Of a stretch of 64,000 nucleotides of DNA, positions 18,585 to 28,113 are shown in pieces. The notes under the pieces were generated by a model. That model was not told the origin of the DNA and ran no database searches. It saw only the letters and a list, made by a program, of their open reading frames with translations. Origin of the DNA: Carboxylicivirga marina (GTDB lineage Bacteria > Bacteroidota > Bacteroidia > Bacteroidales > Marinilabiliaceae); contig NZ_JAENRR010000014.1 of the NCBI RefSeq assembly GCF_016612505.1, positions 1 through 64,000 on the forward strand. Reading direction: 5' to 3'. The stretch's first letter is position 1, and each line of letters starts with the position of its first letter. A program made the position numbers and the translations under genes.

Positions 18585-21551
18585 ATGAAAGAATACTGGA
18601 GAAGCCTTGAAGATTTATTGCCGGCCGAAGAAGCGACGCAAGAGAAGAAATCTTCTGTGGTACTTTCTGACTCAGCAGACTCCTCTAAAAATACTCGCCG
18701 TGATTTTTTAAAGTATTTCGGTTTTAGTATTGCATCGGCTGCCGTATTGGCCGGATGTGAGAGACCTGTAAAGAAAGCCATACCATATTTGATACAACCT
18801 GAAGAGGTCAAGCCTGGAACAGCTAATTATTATGCATCTACTTTTTATGATGGGGCCGAAATGGTGCCAATCCTTGTTAAAGTGCGCGATGGCCGTCCCA
18901 TTAAAATAGAAGGTAACGATTTATGTCAGATGACCGGAGGTTCTGCATCTGCTCGTGTACAGGCTTCCTTGTTAAATTTATATGATGAGTCGAGGCCGAC
19001 TCAACCTACTTTAGATGGTAATCCAATTCGTTGGGAGGATGTAGATGATAAATTAACTGAAACACTTGCTTCCTGGGATGATACTAAAGAGTTTGTCATT
19101 CTGACACCAAGTATTATCAGCCCGTCAACTAAAAAACTACTGGCTGATTTTAAAGCAAAGTTTCCATTTGTTATTCACGAAACGTTTGATGCTTTCTCAT
19201 ATTCAGCACTTCGTCAAGCTTATAAGCAAAGCTTTGGTAAAGCTATTATTCCTTCATTCCGTTTTGATCAGGCAAAATTAGTTGTAGGCTTTAATGCCGA
19301 CTTTCTTGGAACCTGGTTGCAACCTACCGTTTTTGGACGTCAGTATGCTTCTGCTCGAAAGTTAACCGAAGGGCAGCGCGAAATGATGCGTCACGTGCAG
19401 TTTGAGCCAATTATGACCTTAACCGGTTCTAATGCTGATGAGCGTATTCCTATGGCAGCCAGTGATGAAGGCTACTGCCTTAATAGTCTGTATCTAGCAA
19501 TTGCGAAGCAATCCGGTTTAATGGTTGCAGCTGTTAAAGGGCCCGATGTAATTGATAAGATAGCTGATGAGCTACTGGCTTGCAGAGGCAAATCGCTTGT
19601 TGTTTCAGGAACTAATGATATTGGGATTCAAACTTTGGTTGTTGAAATCAATCACCTGCTTCAGAATGTGGGACAAACCATAATGGTTAACTCTCCAGTG
19701 AATCTTTATCAGGGTGATGACACGGCATACGACGCTCTATTAGCTCGTATGGAAGCCAATAAAGTTGGCGCAGTCATGTTTTGGGAAACGAATCCTGTAT
19801 ATCACGCGCCACTAAGTAGCCGTACTGAAGAAGCCATAAAAAAAGTACCTGTTCGTCTTGCTGTGCAATCGCAACAAACCGAAACTGCTTTGTTATGTAA
19901 TTATCAGTTACCAGCGCCACATTTTCTCGAAAGATGGGATGATACTGAATTGGTAGATGGTGTATACACCTTAACTCAGCCTGCTATTCGTCCACTGTTC
20001 AAAACCAGAACACCTCAGGAGAACTTGATGGCATGGGCTGGTTTCGAAGGAACTTATTACGATTTTATTAAACTCTCTTGGAAAGAGAATGTTTATAACT
20101 CAAATCTTTCGAAAGGCAAGCAATTTGAAAATTTTTGGAAAGTTAGTTTACGGGACGGAATCGTTGTAGATACGAAGAAGTCTGGTGAAACCTTAACTTA
20201 TTCAAGTGCTAATATTGCATCTGTTATGAAGAATAATAGCTCTGCAAAATCATCTAACGATCTGGAACTGGTATTATATCAAAGTGTGCCGATCGGTGAT
20301 GGTACATTGGCTAATAATCCATGGTTACAAGAATTACCTGAGCCTGTTTCAAGGGTGTGTTGGGATAATTATGTATCAGTTTCACCAGCGTTTGCAGCTC
20401 TTCGAGGTTGGTCGCAAGGTGATGTGGTTGATGTTAATGGTCTTGAGCTACCGGTATTAGTTCAACCAGGTCAGGCACGAAATACATTGGCCGTTGCCGT
20501 TGGTTATGGTCGCTCAAATGCCGGCCGTGTGGCCAGCGACTTAGGTAAGAATGTTTATCCTTTTGTGACTTTAAAAAATGGACATCGTTTATATACAATA
20601 CCTAAAGTTGAAGCAGTAGCAACAGGTGGAACCTACGAATTGGCTGCCACACAGTCTCACCATTCGATGGAAGGCCGTGCATTGGTGCGTGAAACAACGA
20701 TTGCCGAATACCTGGAGAATCCGGCTGCCGGAAATGAGATGCATGAGAAGGTTGAAAAACTACATACAACTTTATATCACGAGCATGAATACAAAGGTCA
20801 TCATTGGGGAATGGTCATTGACCTGAACTCATGTATTGGCTGTAATGCTTGTGTGGTTGCTTGTTCGGCTGAAAATAATGTGCCGGTTGTTGGACGTAAC
20901 GAAGTACGTCGTTCGCACGAAATGCACTGGTTACGTTTAGACCGCTATTATGCAGGAGATACTGATAACCCGGAGGTTGTTCGTCAGCCTGTTATGTGTC
21001 AGCATTGCGATAATGCACCTTGTGAAAATGTTTGTCCGGTAGCGGCAACTAACCATAGTTCAGAGGGTATTAATCAGATGGCCTACAACCGCTGTATCGG
21101 AACGAGGTATTGCAATAACAACTGTCCTTACAAAGTGCGTCGATTCAACTGGTATGATTATACAGGAGCAGATACCATTCCTAATAACCGTGTAGATCCG
21201 GCTGGAATGACGCTTGATTTAAAACGAATGGTATTAAATCCTGATGTCACCGTTCGTGCTAAGGGTGTTATTGAAAAATGTTCGATGTGTATTCAGCGCA
21301 TCCAGGATAAGAAATTAACTGCCAAAAAAGATGGCCGCCAGTTATCTGACGGAGAGATCAAAACAGCTTGTCAGCAAACTTGTCCGGCCGATGCCATTAC
21401 CTTTGGTGATATGAATGATCCTAACAGCAAAGTGTCAAAACTTTTAAAAGATGCCCGCCAATATGGATTGTTAGAAGAGTTACACACTTTGCCATCGGTT
21501 GTATATCTATCGAAAGTAAGAAATAAAGACAAAAATAAAACGCTAAGCTAA
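18585..21551 (+). CDS. actB: Alternative complex III subunit ActB, molybdopterin-like and Fe-S protein
   Basis: 988 residues from ATG 18585; an in-frame TTG at 18564 is rejected because homologues begin [12 protein letters not shown] Tat-like motif ([15 protein letters not shown], about 42) followed by a Cys (AGCER) suggests Tat export. The large N-terminal region resembles a molybdopterin oxidoreductase that in this family has no cofactor. The C-terminal third is a ferredoxin-like domain with four Cys clusters: [35 protein letters not shown] and CSMC...CQQTC. These carry the Fe-S centres that take electrons from the quinol site in ActC. It overlaps actC by one base (TAATG). Confidence 0.95.
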   Translation: MKEYWRSLEDLLPAEEATQEKKSSVVLSDSADSSKNTRRDFLKYFGFSIASAAVLAGCERPVKKAIPYLIQPEEVKPGTANYYASTFYDGAEMVPILVKVRDGRPIKIEGNDLCQMTGGSASARVQASLLNLYDESRPTQPTLDGNPIRWEDVDDKLTETLASWDDTKEFVILTPSIISPSTKKLLADFKAKFPFVIHETFDAFSYSALRQAYKQSFGKAIIPSFRFDQAKLVVGFNADFLGTWLQPTVFGRQYASARKLTEGQREMMRHVQFEPIMTLTGSNADERIPMAASDEGYCLNSLYLAIAKQSGLMVAAVKGPDVIDKIADELLACRGKSLVVSGTNDIGIQTLVVEINHLLQNVGQTIMVNSPVNLYQGDDTAYDALLARMEANKVGAVMFWETNPVYHAPLSSRTEEAIKKVPVRLAVQSQQTETALLCNYQLPAPHFLERWDDTELVDGVYTLTQPAIRPLFKTRTPQENLMAWAGFEGTYYDFIKLSWKENVYNSNLSKGKQFENFWKVSLRDGIVVDTKKSGETLTYSSANIASVMKNNSSAKSSNDLELVLYQSVPIGDGTLANNPWLQELPEPVSRVCWDNYVSVSPAFAALRGWSQGDVVDVNGLELPVLVQPGQARNTLAVAVGYGRSNAGRVASDLGKNVYPFVTLKNGHRLYTIPKVEAVATGGTYELAATQSHHSMEGRALVRETTIAEYLENPAAGNEMHEKVEKLHTTLYHEHEYKGHHWGMVIDLNSCIGCNACVVACSAENNVPVVGRNEVRRSHEMHWLRLDRYYAGDTDNPEVVRQPVMCQHCDNAPCENVCPVAATNHSSEGINQMAYNRCIGTRYCNNNCPYKVRRFNWYDYTGADTIPNNRVDPAGMTLDLKRMVLNPDVTVRAKGVIEKCSMCIQRIQDKKLTAKKDGRQLSDGEIKTACQQTCPADAITFGDMNDPNSKVSKLLKDARQYGLLEELHTLPSVVYLSKVRNKDKNKTLS

Positions 21552-22918
21552 TGTACGTATCACCAGTAAGAGAGCCGCTCATTAGCGGAGAAAAAAGCTA
21601 CAGTAAAGTTACCGAGGATATTTATGCCCCGATGACCGGTAAGCCTGGCAAACTATGGTTTGGAGGTTTGACATTAGCATTAATTGCACTGGGATTCGGC
21701 TTGTTCTCCATCTTCATTACTGTATGGGATGGAATCGGAACTTGGGGATTGGACAGAACCATTGGATGGGGCTGGGGTATCACTAATTTTGTGTGGTGGG
21801 TAGGTATCGGTCATGCCGGTACGTTTATCTCGGCCATCCTGTTATTGTTTCGTCAGAAGTGGCGTACCTCCATTAATCGAAGCGCTGAGGCAATGACCAT
21901 CTTCGCCGTTATGTGTGCCGGATTATTTCCACTGATTCACATGGGGCGTTTGCCATTAGGATTCTTCATATTTCCATATCCAAACACACGTGATGTGTGG
22001 GTGAACTTTAACTCGCCATTATTATGGGATGTTTTTGCGATATCAACCTACCTGACGGTTTCATTGCTGTTCTGGTATATGGGACTGATTCCGGATATAG
22101 GAACCATTCGTGACCGATTGAAAAACGGTATCCAAAAGAAGATTTATGCCTTCTTAAGTTTCGGCTGGACAGGTTCAGCACGTCATTGGGCACGTCATGA
22201 ATCCATGAGTTTAATATTAGCTGGTTTGGCTGCGCCTCTTGTATTGTCGGTGCATACCATTGTTAGTTTTGACTTTGCAACTTCAGTGATTCCCGGATGG
22301 CATACCACCATCTTCCCGCCATATTTTGTGTCGGGTGCGGTGTTCTCGGGTTTTGCTATGGTACTAACGCTCATGATTATCACACGTAAGGCCATTAACC
22401 TTGAAGATTATATTACCAAGGCTCATCTGGAGTCGATGAATAAAATTATAATAGCAACGGGGTCAATTGTTGGTATAGCCTATATCACAGAGCTTTTTAT
22501 CGCCTGGTATTCAGGTGTTGTTTATGAGCAATATGCCTTTGTTAACCGGGCTTTTGGACCATATTGGTGGGCCTACTGGATTATGATGACTTGTAACGTA
22601 ATAACGCCACAGCTATTCTGGATTAAGAAGATACGTCGTAGCTTTGCAGCCACATTCGTTATTTCCATTTTTGTGAATATTGGTATGTGGTTCGAGCGAT
22701 TTGTAATTATTGTTACTTCGCTTCACCGCGACTTCCTGCCATCTAGTTGGAGCATGTATTCGCCTACCTGGGTTGAGGTTGGTATTTATATTGGAACATT
22801 TGGCTTGTTCTTCACACTGTTCTTCTTATTTATTCGATTCTTCCCGGTAATTGCCATTGCCGAAGTGAAGAGTGTATTGAAGACATCAAGCGAAAAATTT
22901 ATTAAGAAAGGAAAGTAA
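21551..22918 (+). CDS. actC: Alternative complex III subunit ActC, NrfD/PsrC-like quinol-binding membrane protein
   Basis: 455 residues with about ten transmembrane helices, related to NrfD/PsrC. Helix-rich segments include [20 protein letters not shown] and [18 protein letters not shown]; the latter contains the conserved His of the family's quinol site. The protein oxidises menaquinol on the periplasmic side and hands electrons to ActB. Its start codon overlaps the actB stop, which indicates translational coupling. actD begins 2 bp after its stop. Confidence 0.95.
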   Translation: MYVSPVREPLISGEKSYSKVTEDIYAPMTGKPGKLWFGGLTLALIALGFGLFSIFITVWDGIGTWGLDRTIGWGWGITNFVWWVGIGHAGTFISAILLLFRQKWRTSINRSAEAMTIFAVMCAGLFPLIHMGRLPLGFFIFPYPNTRDVWVNFNSPLLWDVFAISTYLTVSLLFWYMGLIPDIGTIRDRLKNGIQKKIYAFLSFGWTGSARHWARHESMSLILAGLAAPLVLSVHTIVSFDFATSVIPGWHTTIFPPYFVSGAVFSGFAMVLTLMIITRKAINLEDYITKAHLESMNKIIIATGSIVGIAYITELFIAWYSGVVYEQYAFVNRAFGPYWWAYWIMMTCNVITPQLFWIKKIRRSFAATFVISIFVNIGMWFERFVIIVTSLHRDFLPSSWSMYSPTWVEVGIYIGTFGLFFTLFFLFIRFFPVIAIAEVKSVLKTSSEKFIKKGK

Positions 22919-22920
22919 TT

Positions 22921-23436
22921 ATGCAAGAAAAAGCTTTTGTTTCAGGATATTACCTCGATGATAAGGATTTGGTTGAAGGAATCAGAGCCTTACAGGAAAA
23001 AGATATAGAGATAGCTGACGTACGCACGCCTTTCCCGGTTCATGGCTTGGATAAAGTGCTAAAGTATCGTCGTTCACGTTTGCCTCGTGCAGGATTTGTT
23101 GCCGGTGCTTTTGGTGCAGCAATTGGTTTTGGTTTTCAGGCATGGGTATTTACTGAGGCCTGGCCATTGAATTTTGGTGGTAAGCCATTTTTGTCTGTAC
23201 CATCGTTTATTCCGGTTACATTTGAGTTAACCGTATTAATGGCTGCTTTTGCTTTGGTTTTTGGATTTCTAATCAGTAGTAAACTTGGGCCTGGTGCCGA
23301 TAATGTCATTTTTGATGAGGAAGTAACCAACGATAGATTTCAAATTTTGCTTGAAGTAAGCAATGGAAATAGCGAACAGTTGCAATCAGAATTACAATCG
23401 GCCGGAGCTGAAGGTGTAAAGCACCACGATGTTTAA
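22921..23436 (+). CDS. actD: Alternative complex III subunit ActD (DUF3341)
   Basis: 171 residues of DUF3341. A soluble N-terminal domain (residues 1-55) is followed by two transmembrane helices (about 59-83 and 98-122) and a short soluble C-terminus. ActD is a small structural membrane subunit of alternative complex III with no known cofactor. It starts two bases after actC. Confidence 0.93.
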   Translation: MQEKAFVSGYYLDDKDLVEGIRALQEKDIEIADVRTPFPVHGLDKVLKYRRSRLPRAGFVAGAFGAAIGFGFQAWVFTEAWPLNFGGKPFLSVPSFIPVTFELTVLMAAFALVFGFLISSKLGPGADNVIFDEEVTNDRFQILLEVSNGNSEQLQSELQSAGAEGVKHHDV

Positions 23437-23519
23437 ATAAGACATAAGTGTCAAGACCAAAGACTATTGCATAAAATCTTGATACTTGATACTTAAATCT
23501 TTATACTAATTATTGAACT
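23437..23519. repeat. Short repeated motif element in the actD-actF spacer
   Basis: The 83-bp spacer contains TAAGACATAAGTGTCAAGAC and, on its right side, ATCTTGATACTTGATACTTA with AATCT. The right half resembles the reverse complement of the left half of the actA-actB spacer (CTTGTATCTTAAATCT versus CTTGATACTTAAATCT). It looks like a degenerate member of a small intergenic repeat family. Confidence 0.45.
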
Positions 23520-24686
23520 ATGTATAAGTCATTTGAATTTACAAAAAAGATAAAGTCCTTCTTAATCGCTACGATTGTTATTGGTGCTGTATTGGCAGTG
23601 GCCGGAATTGCGATGAATTTGGACCACACGCACCGTATATGGGCTAATGTTTTGCTCAACGGCTTTTTCTTTACGGCTATTGCAATGAGTGCTGCTTTCT
23701 TTGTGATTGTTCACGTACTTGGAGAATCTGGTTGGCATACCTCTGTTCAAAGAATACCGGAAGCAATGGCCATGTATGTGCCAATCGGTGGTGTATTTAT
23801 GCTACTCGTTTTAGTAGGGATGCACGATATCTACCATTGGAGTCATACCGAACATTTAGATGAAATACTTCTAGGCAAGAGCGCATACCTTAATCCGATG
23901 TTTTTCAGTATTCGCACAGTGGCTTACATCATCATATGGAGTTTGCTGGTTATTTGGTTTCGAAAAACCTCTTTGAAAACTGATACCGATGCTAACATTA
24001 AGCTGTTTAATAGGCAAAGAGGTATAGCAGGTATATTCATCGTCATATTCGCAGTAACGAGTTCTACATCAGCCTGGGATTGGATAATGTCTATTGATGC
24101 ACATTGGTTCAGTACCTTATTTGGATGGTATATTTTCGTAAGCACATTTGTTTCAGCCGTAGCTGTTGTTATCCTTCTTCTGTTTGTTTTAAGACGGATG
24201 GGTTATATGGAGCACATTAATGATGAACATTTGCACGATTTGGGTAAGTATCTATTTGGATTCAGCATCTTTTGGGCATACTTGTGGGTATCGCAGTACT
24301 TATTAATATGGTACAGTAACATTCCAGAAGAGACAATCTACTATGTAAAACGAATTCAGGATTTTGAAGGCCTATTCTATGCCAATGTGATTATCAACTT
24401 TTTGGCACCATTTTTAATTTTGATGGCACGAGGTACCAAACGTAAATTAAATTGGTTGATAGCCGCTTCAATTATAGTATTGCTTGGGCACTGGGTAGAT
24501 ATGTATTTAGCGATTATGCCTGGCGCTATTGGACATCCTGAATTTGGCATCTTAGAAATTGGCATGACAGTGTTTGTTCTGGGAATATTCCTATTTATGT
24601 TTTTCAGAAACTTTGCCAAAGCACCTGTTGTACCTGAGAATCATCCATACTTTAAAGAGAGTTTTGATTATGACAATATTCGATAG
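23520..24686 (+). CDS. actF: Alternative complex III subunit ActF
   Basis: 388 residues with about ten transmembrane helices, a smaller relative of ActC. Motifs typical of the subunit are AMSAAFFVIVHVLGESGWHT (about 56-75) and STSAWDWIMSIDAHWFSTLF. It is described as a quinol:cytochrome c oxidoreductase membrane subunit and may include a proton channel half. Here actF precedes actE, the reverse of the usual A-B-C-D-E-F order. Its last codons lie just before the actE start. Confidence 0.9.
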   Translation: MYKSFEFTKKIKSFLIATIVIGAVLAVAGIAMNLDHTHRIWANVLLNGFFFTAIAMSAAFFVIVHVLGESGWHTSVQRIPEAMAMYVPIGGVFMLLVLVGMHDIYHWSHTEHLDEILLGKSAYLNPMFFSIRTVAYIIIWSLLVIWFRKTSLKTDTDANIKLFNRQRGIAGIFIVIFAVTSSTSAWDWIMSIDAHWFSTLFGWYIFVSTFVSAVAVVILLLFVLRRMGYMEHINDEHLHDLGKYLFGFSIFWAYLWVSQYLLIWYSNIPEETIYYVKRIQDFEGLFYANVIINFLAPFLILMARGTKRKLNWLIAASIIVLLGHWVDMYLAIMPGAIGHPEFGILEIGMTVFVLGIFLFMFFRNFAKAPVVPENHPYFKESFDYDNIR

Positions 24687-24690
24687 AGAG

Positions 24691-25350
24691 ATGAACTACT
24701 TACGAAACGTGAAAATAATTGGCATTGCTTTGCTAACTGTTATTGCTGTGTCAAGCTGTGATAAAGATCGGAATAAACCCGGTTATAGCTATTTTCCTGA
24801 TATGGAGCAGTCACAGGCTTATGAAACGTATACATCAAATCCTAATTGGGAGAATGGTAGAACGAACCAATTGCCTGTTGAAGGTACCGTTCCACGTGAA
24901 ATGATTCCATTCGATTTTGAGAAGACGGATGTGAACCGAACATGGGCTGGTCAGGAATTGGAGAATCCTTTTGCTGGTGATGCTTCTGTTTTGCCTGAAG
25001 GAAAACGCTTATATGATATTTACTGTTGGCATTGCCACGGCGACATGGGTGATGGAAAAGGTCACTTGTATAACTCCCAAAAGTATTTGTATCTACCTGC
25101 CGATTTAAATTCTGAAAAGATAAGAACACATCCCGATGGTGAAATATTCCAGGTAATCACAGTTGGTTATGGTGTTATGGGTGCACATGGTGCCCAAGTA
25201 TTACCCGAAGAGCGCTGGAAAATAGTGTCTTACATACGTCAGGAACTACACCCAATGGCTGAAGAAGCAGCGACTAATGCCAAAGCTGAAGCTGAGAACG
25301 CAAAAGAAACGGGTGAGACAGAAGAAGAAAAAGCTGAAGAGAAGTCATAA
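24691..25350 (+). CDS. actE: Alternative complex III subunit ActE, monoheme cytochrome c lipoprotein
   Basis: 219 residues from ATG 24691, 4 bp after the actF stop. An alternative ATG at 24670 would overlap actF and put the signal peptide further inside. A lipoprotein signal ends at VSSC (Cys about residue 23). One cytochrome c motif, CWHCHGDMGDGKG, is present with Met in YGVMGAHG as the likely sixth ligand. The C-terminal 35 residues are a Glu/Ala-rich charged tail. ActE is the peripheral monoheme subunit that gives electrons to the oxidase or a soluble cytochrome. It is the last gene of the operon and is followed by a strong hairpin. Confidence 0.92.
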   Translation: MNYLRNVKIIGIALLTVIAVSSCDKDRNKPGYSYFPDMEQSQAYETYTSNPNWENGRTNQLPVEGTVPREMIPFDFEKTDVNRTWAGQELENPFAGDASVLPEGKRLYDIYCWHCHGDMGDGKGHLYNSQKYLYLPADLNSEKIRTHPDGEIFQVITVGYGVMGAHGAQVLPEERWKIVSYIRQELHPMAEEAATNAKAEAENAKETGETEEEKAEEKS

Positions 25351-25371
25351 TTAGACTGATAAAATAAAGAA

Positions 25372-25405
25372 AGCCCAATTGGATTCATTTCAATTGGGCT
25401 TTTTC
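25372..25405. terminator. Terminator between actE and the SPOR-like gene
   Basis: Perfect 10-bp stem (AGCCCAATTG / CAATTGGGCT, 9-nt loop) with a T-run on the plus side and an A-rich stretch on the other, so it may serve both convergent units. Confidence 0.85.
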
Positions 25406-25442
25406 TGTTCTACTGATCTATTATTTGTCTCCCCATTATTAT

Positions 25443-26111
25443 TTATTGGGCTAATAAGTCAAATCGCTCATCATTGGCTTCAAGAAAGCCCTTGTCAGCT
25501 ACTTTATTTGTGCTTTTTATTTTTTGGCGCAGCGCTAAAGCATTCTCTAAACGAATACGATAGCCATTTCTAAATGACATAATATGTGCTTGCTCAAATC
25601 CCATGTGTTGCACTATTGATAAAAATTTGGTTGCCTCCTCGTATTGAATAAATTCACCCAATGTGAACTGATTAATGCTGTCGTAGGTATCTTGCTTTAA
25701 ACCCAGCATATTGTTCTTATAATCGCTCAAATCCAGATCTTTGTAGGCACCTATTTGTATGGCAAATAAAACACCATCGTAATCTTCTTTAGGAAGCGCC
25801 GATTTATGAGTATTGTAGGTGATCTTTTCTAACGAATCAATATCGATTGCTTTTTCGATATAAACAGTATCAATTAATGGGGTAAATTGGGCTGTAGGTT
25901 GATTGTTAGGTAAACTAATAAATCCCTGAATAATCAAAAATGAGAATAGAGTGACTGAGAAAACAAGTGTAAAATAGAACCACAATCGTAGATTACTGAT
26001 TTTGACAGTTTGCTTTTTTGAACTCTTCCGCAGTCGGGTTAATTCATTGTTTAGCGCCTCCACACGAAGCTGCAGCTTGTGCTCAGGCATTGTATTTTCC
26101 GGTAACGACAT
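25443..26111 (-). CDS. Membrane protein with SPOR-like C-terminal domain
   Basis: 222 residues. There is a short N-terminal coiled coil (ALNNELTRLRKSSKKQ, about 19-34), one transmembrane helix (about 46-66), a linker, and a C-terminal region of about 70 residues (VLFAIQIGAYKDLDLSDY to GYRIRL) with the alpha/beta pattern of SPOR domains, which bind denuded peptidoglycan at division sites. The topology (type II, C-terminus in the periplasm) fits an envelope or cell-division role, but no partner is nearby. An alternative start is ATG seven codons downstream. Confidence 0.6.
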   Translation of the reverse strand: MSLPENTMPEHKLQLRVEALNNELTRLRKSSKKQTVKISNLRLWFYFTLVFSVTLFSFLIIQGFISLPNNQPTAQFTPLIDTVYIEKAIDIDSLEKITYNTHKSALPKEDYDGVLFAIQIGAYKDLDLSDYKNNMLGLKQDTYDSINQFTLGEFIQYEEATKFLSIVQHMGFEQAHIMSFRNGYRIRLENALALRQKIKSTNKVADKGFLEANDERFDLLAQ

Positions 26112-26210
26112 TATTTGGGTGTTTAATGTTGTTACTAAATTAAGTTATTGCAACTAGCTTGTAAATAAAGAATAGGCGATATTAACTAACAAGATATTAA
26201 CAGCTTGGGT

Positions 26211-26831
26211 CTATTGGAATAATAAGCTGGCTTTTTTTAATACTTCAATAATGGATGGGTAGGTGTTTTGAACGACATTCGGCAAGTCAGCTTTTTTAAC
26301 CCATTGAGCCGAAGTTATGTTTTCTTCTGTTTGAGGAGATGGCTTTTCAAAACCAAAATAATCCATAAAAAACCAAGCTGTTTCTTTTAGATAATGGATG
26401 CCGTTTTGTTCGTAAGTATGATAGGTTGACAGTAAAGGGTGGCGGATAACTAAATTATCAAGCCCACATTCTTCCTCCACTTCACGCAAAGCTGTTCTTC
26501 TGAATGTTTCACCATCTTCAGTTTTACCTTTGGGTAAGTCAAAAACTCCCAGGCGATGAATGATAAGGTATTCGTTGTTTGGATTAATGACCAGCCCGCC
26601 TGCAGCCGTTATAAATCTGAAACATTTTTTAAACGCATCTAACAGAAATTCTTCTTTACGGCCATAAACAAAGCCCTGTTTTAATTGTGTATTGTCTTCA
26701 AAAGTCTCAATAAACTGCTTTAATTCATGATGCGAAGTGTACTTGTGCATTGCATCAAAGTTTTGTGTCAGATCCTGCTCCAGTGTATCAGTCAAAAAAA
26801 GAGTTCTATCCTTGAAAAAAACTTTATACAT
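26211..26831 (-). CDS. NUDIX hydrolase
   Basis: 206 residues from ATG 26831 (MYKVFFKDRTLFL). A longer frame to 26867 would overlap the pyrE coding region and is rejected. A perfect Nudix box GKTEDGETFRRTALREVEEE with CGL (G-x5-E-x7-REUxEExGU) is present. The N-terminal ~65 residues are a family-specific extension. Nudix enzymes cleave X-linked nucleoside diphosphates; the substrate is unknown. The start codon faces pyrE with only 7 bp between them, so promoters must lie inside the neighbouring coding regions or the mRNAs have almost no leader. Confidence 0.9.
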   Translation of the reverse strand: MYKVFFKDRTLFLTDTLEQDLTQNFDAMHKYTSHHELKQFIETFEDNTQLKQGFVYGRKEEFLLDAFKKCFRFITAAGGLVINPNNEYLIIHRLGVFDLPKGKTEDGETFRRTALREVEEECGLDNLVIRHPLLSTYHTYEQNGIHYLKETAWFFMDYFGFEKPSPQTEENITSAQWVKKADLPNVVQNTYPSIIEVLKKASLLFQ

Positions 26832-26838
26832 TTGCGGT

Positions 26839-27471
26839 ATGGAAAAATTAGCGGAAATTGTAGCCAAACAGTTGTTGCAAATTAAGGCAATAAAATTGCA
26901 ACCTGCAAACCCTTTTACATGGGCATCAGGGTGGAACTCACCTATCTATTGCGATAATCGTAAAACGCTTTCGTACCCTGAAGTACGCGACTTTATTAAG
27001 TTGGAATTTGCGCGTTTAGTATTGGAGAAATATCCAGATGTAGATGTGGTTGCCGGTGTAGCAACAGGAGCCATTGCTCAAGGTGCTTTGGTAGCAGATT
27101 CAATCAATAAACCATTTATCTATGTGCGTTCGGCAGCTAAAGGTCATGGTTTAACAAATTTGATTGAAGGAGATTTAAAACCTGGACAAAAAGTAGTTGT
27201 GATTGAAGATTTGATTTCAACCGGAGGAAGTAGCTTAAAAGCGGTAGAAGCTATTCGTGAATCAGGAGCTGAAGTATTGGGAATGTTAGCCATCTTCACT
27301 TATGGATTTCCTGTCGCCTCTGAAGCTTTTGAAAATGCGGGTGTTGAGTTAACTACATTAAGCTCTTACGAAGAGATGATTCCTTTTGCAAGTGCATCAG
27401 GTTATGTGTCAGCTGAAGATGTTGCTACTCTTCAAGAGTGGAGAAAAGACCCGGCTAATTGGAAAAAATAA
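26839..27471 (+). CDS. pyrE: Orotate phosphoribosyltransferase
   Basis: 210 residues from ATG 26839 (MEKLAEIVAKQLLQIKAIKL). An upstream extension to 26737 has no homology to the family. The PRPP-binding motif VVVIEDLISTGGSS and the substrate segment ANPFTWASGWNSPIYCDNR are present. The enzyme makes OMP from orotate and PRPP in pyrimidine synthesis. The neighbours (NUDIX upstream, SRPBCC protein downstream) are the conserved Bacteroidota context. Confidence 0.97.
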   Translation: MEKLAEIVAKQLLQIKAIKLQPANPFTWASGWNSPIYCDNRKTLSYPEVRDFIKLEFARLVLEKYPDVDVVAGVATGAIAQGALVADSINKPFIYVRSAAKGHGLTNLIEGDLKPGQKVVVIEDLISTGGSSLKAVEAIRESGAEVLGMLAIFTYGFPVASEAFENAGVELTTLSSYEEMIPFASASGYVSAEDVATLQEWRKDPANWKK

Positions 27472-27493
27472 GTTTTTAACTAATAATATGAAT

Positions 27494-27525
27494 GAGCAAG
27501 TCTGTGTTAGGCTTGCTCTTTTTTT
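27494..27525 (+). terminator. Rho-independent terminator after pyrE
   Basis: Stem GAGCAAG / CTTGCTC with an 11-nt loop and a run of seven T. Confidence 0.8.
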
Positions 27526-27633
27526 CGAATAAGGATTCCGGTTAATCTTAGAGGCTGTAAACTAAAGGTGCGAGCCCTTATTATGTTAGAGTAAACTTGT
27601 CTCTAGTTTCTAATCGTCTAATAATCTATCATT

Positions 27634-28038
27634 ATGACCACCTTTGAAAGCGATATAAAAAAAGCCAATTACCCGGCTGAAATAATGTTTAATTTCTTAG
27701 CTGATTTCAATCATTTTGGAGAAGTCATTCCTAAGGATAAAATTAGTAACTGGCAATCATTTGGCGATAGTTGTCGGTTTACAATCGATCCGGTTGGCGA
27801 AGTTGGCTTACGAATCGTTGAAAAAGAATCGCCTAAAGTTATTAAGTACACGGCCGAAGGTAAAACGCCGTTCAACTTTTTTTTATGGATTCAATTGGTT
27901 CAAAAGGCCGAAGACGATACACGTGTGAAGCTGACCATTAAAGCTGATATGAATCCAATGATTAAAATGATGGCCAGCAAGCCAATAAAAAAGTTTTTGG
28001 AAGTATTGAGTGATGCAATTGCTAATCACAAGTATTAA
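27634..28038 (+). CDS. SRPBCC-fold (polyketide cyclase-like) protein
   Basis: 134 residues with the helix-grip pattern of START/SRPBCC proteins: a first strand-helix pair (ESDIKKANYPAEIMFNFLADF), central beta strands (CRFTIDPVGEVGLRIV, KVIKYTAEG) and a long C-terminal helix (KKFLEVLSDAIANHKY). The family binds small hydrophobic ligands or works as a lipid/steroid carrier; the ligand is unknown. It stands next to pyrE and before birA, as in many Bacteroidota. Confidence 0.75.
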   Translation: MTTFESDIKKANYPAEIMFNFLADFNHFGEVIPKDKISNWQSFGDSCRFTIDPVGEVGLRIVEKESPKVIKYTAEGKTPFNFFLWIQLVQKAEDDTRVKLTIKADMNPMIKMMASKPIKKFLEVLSDAIANHKY

Positions 28039-28051
28039 ATTACAAACAGAA

Positions 28052-28083
28052 AGCTGTCAGCTGCAGGTTTTTGGCTGATAGCT
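28052..28083. terminator. Possible bidirectional hairpin between the SRPBCC and birA genes
   Basis: Inverted repeat AGCTGTCAGC / GCTGATAGCT (one G-T pair, 12-nt loop) lies in the short convergent spacer. It is not followed by a T-run, so terminator function is uncertain. Confidence 0.4.
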
Positions 28084-28113
28084 GTTATGCTATGAAATCT
28101 GAATCTCTTCAGG

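Noticed and set aside
26737-26838. N-terminal extension of pyrE
   Set aside because: The 34 extra residues overlap the NUDIX gene and do not resemble pyrE; ATG 26839 is favoured by homology.
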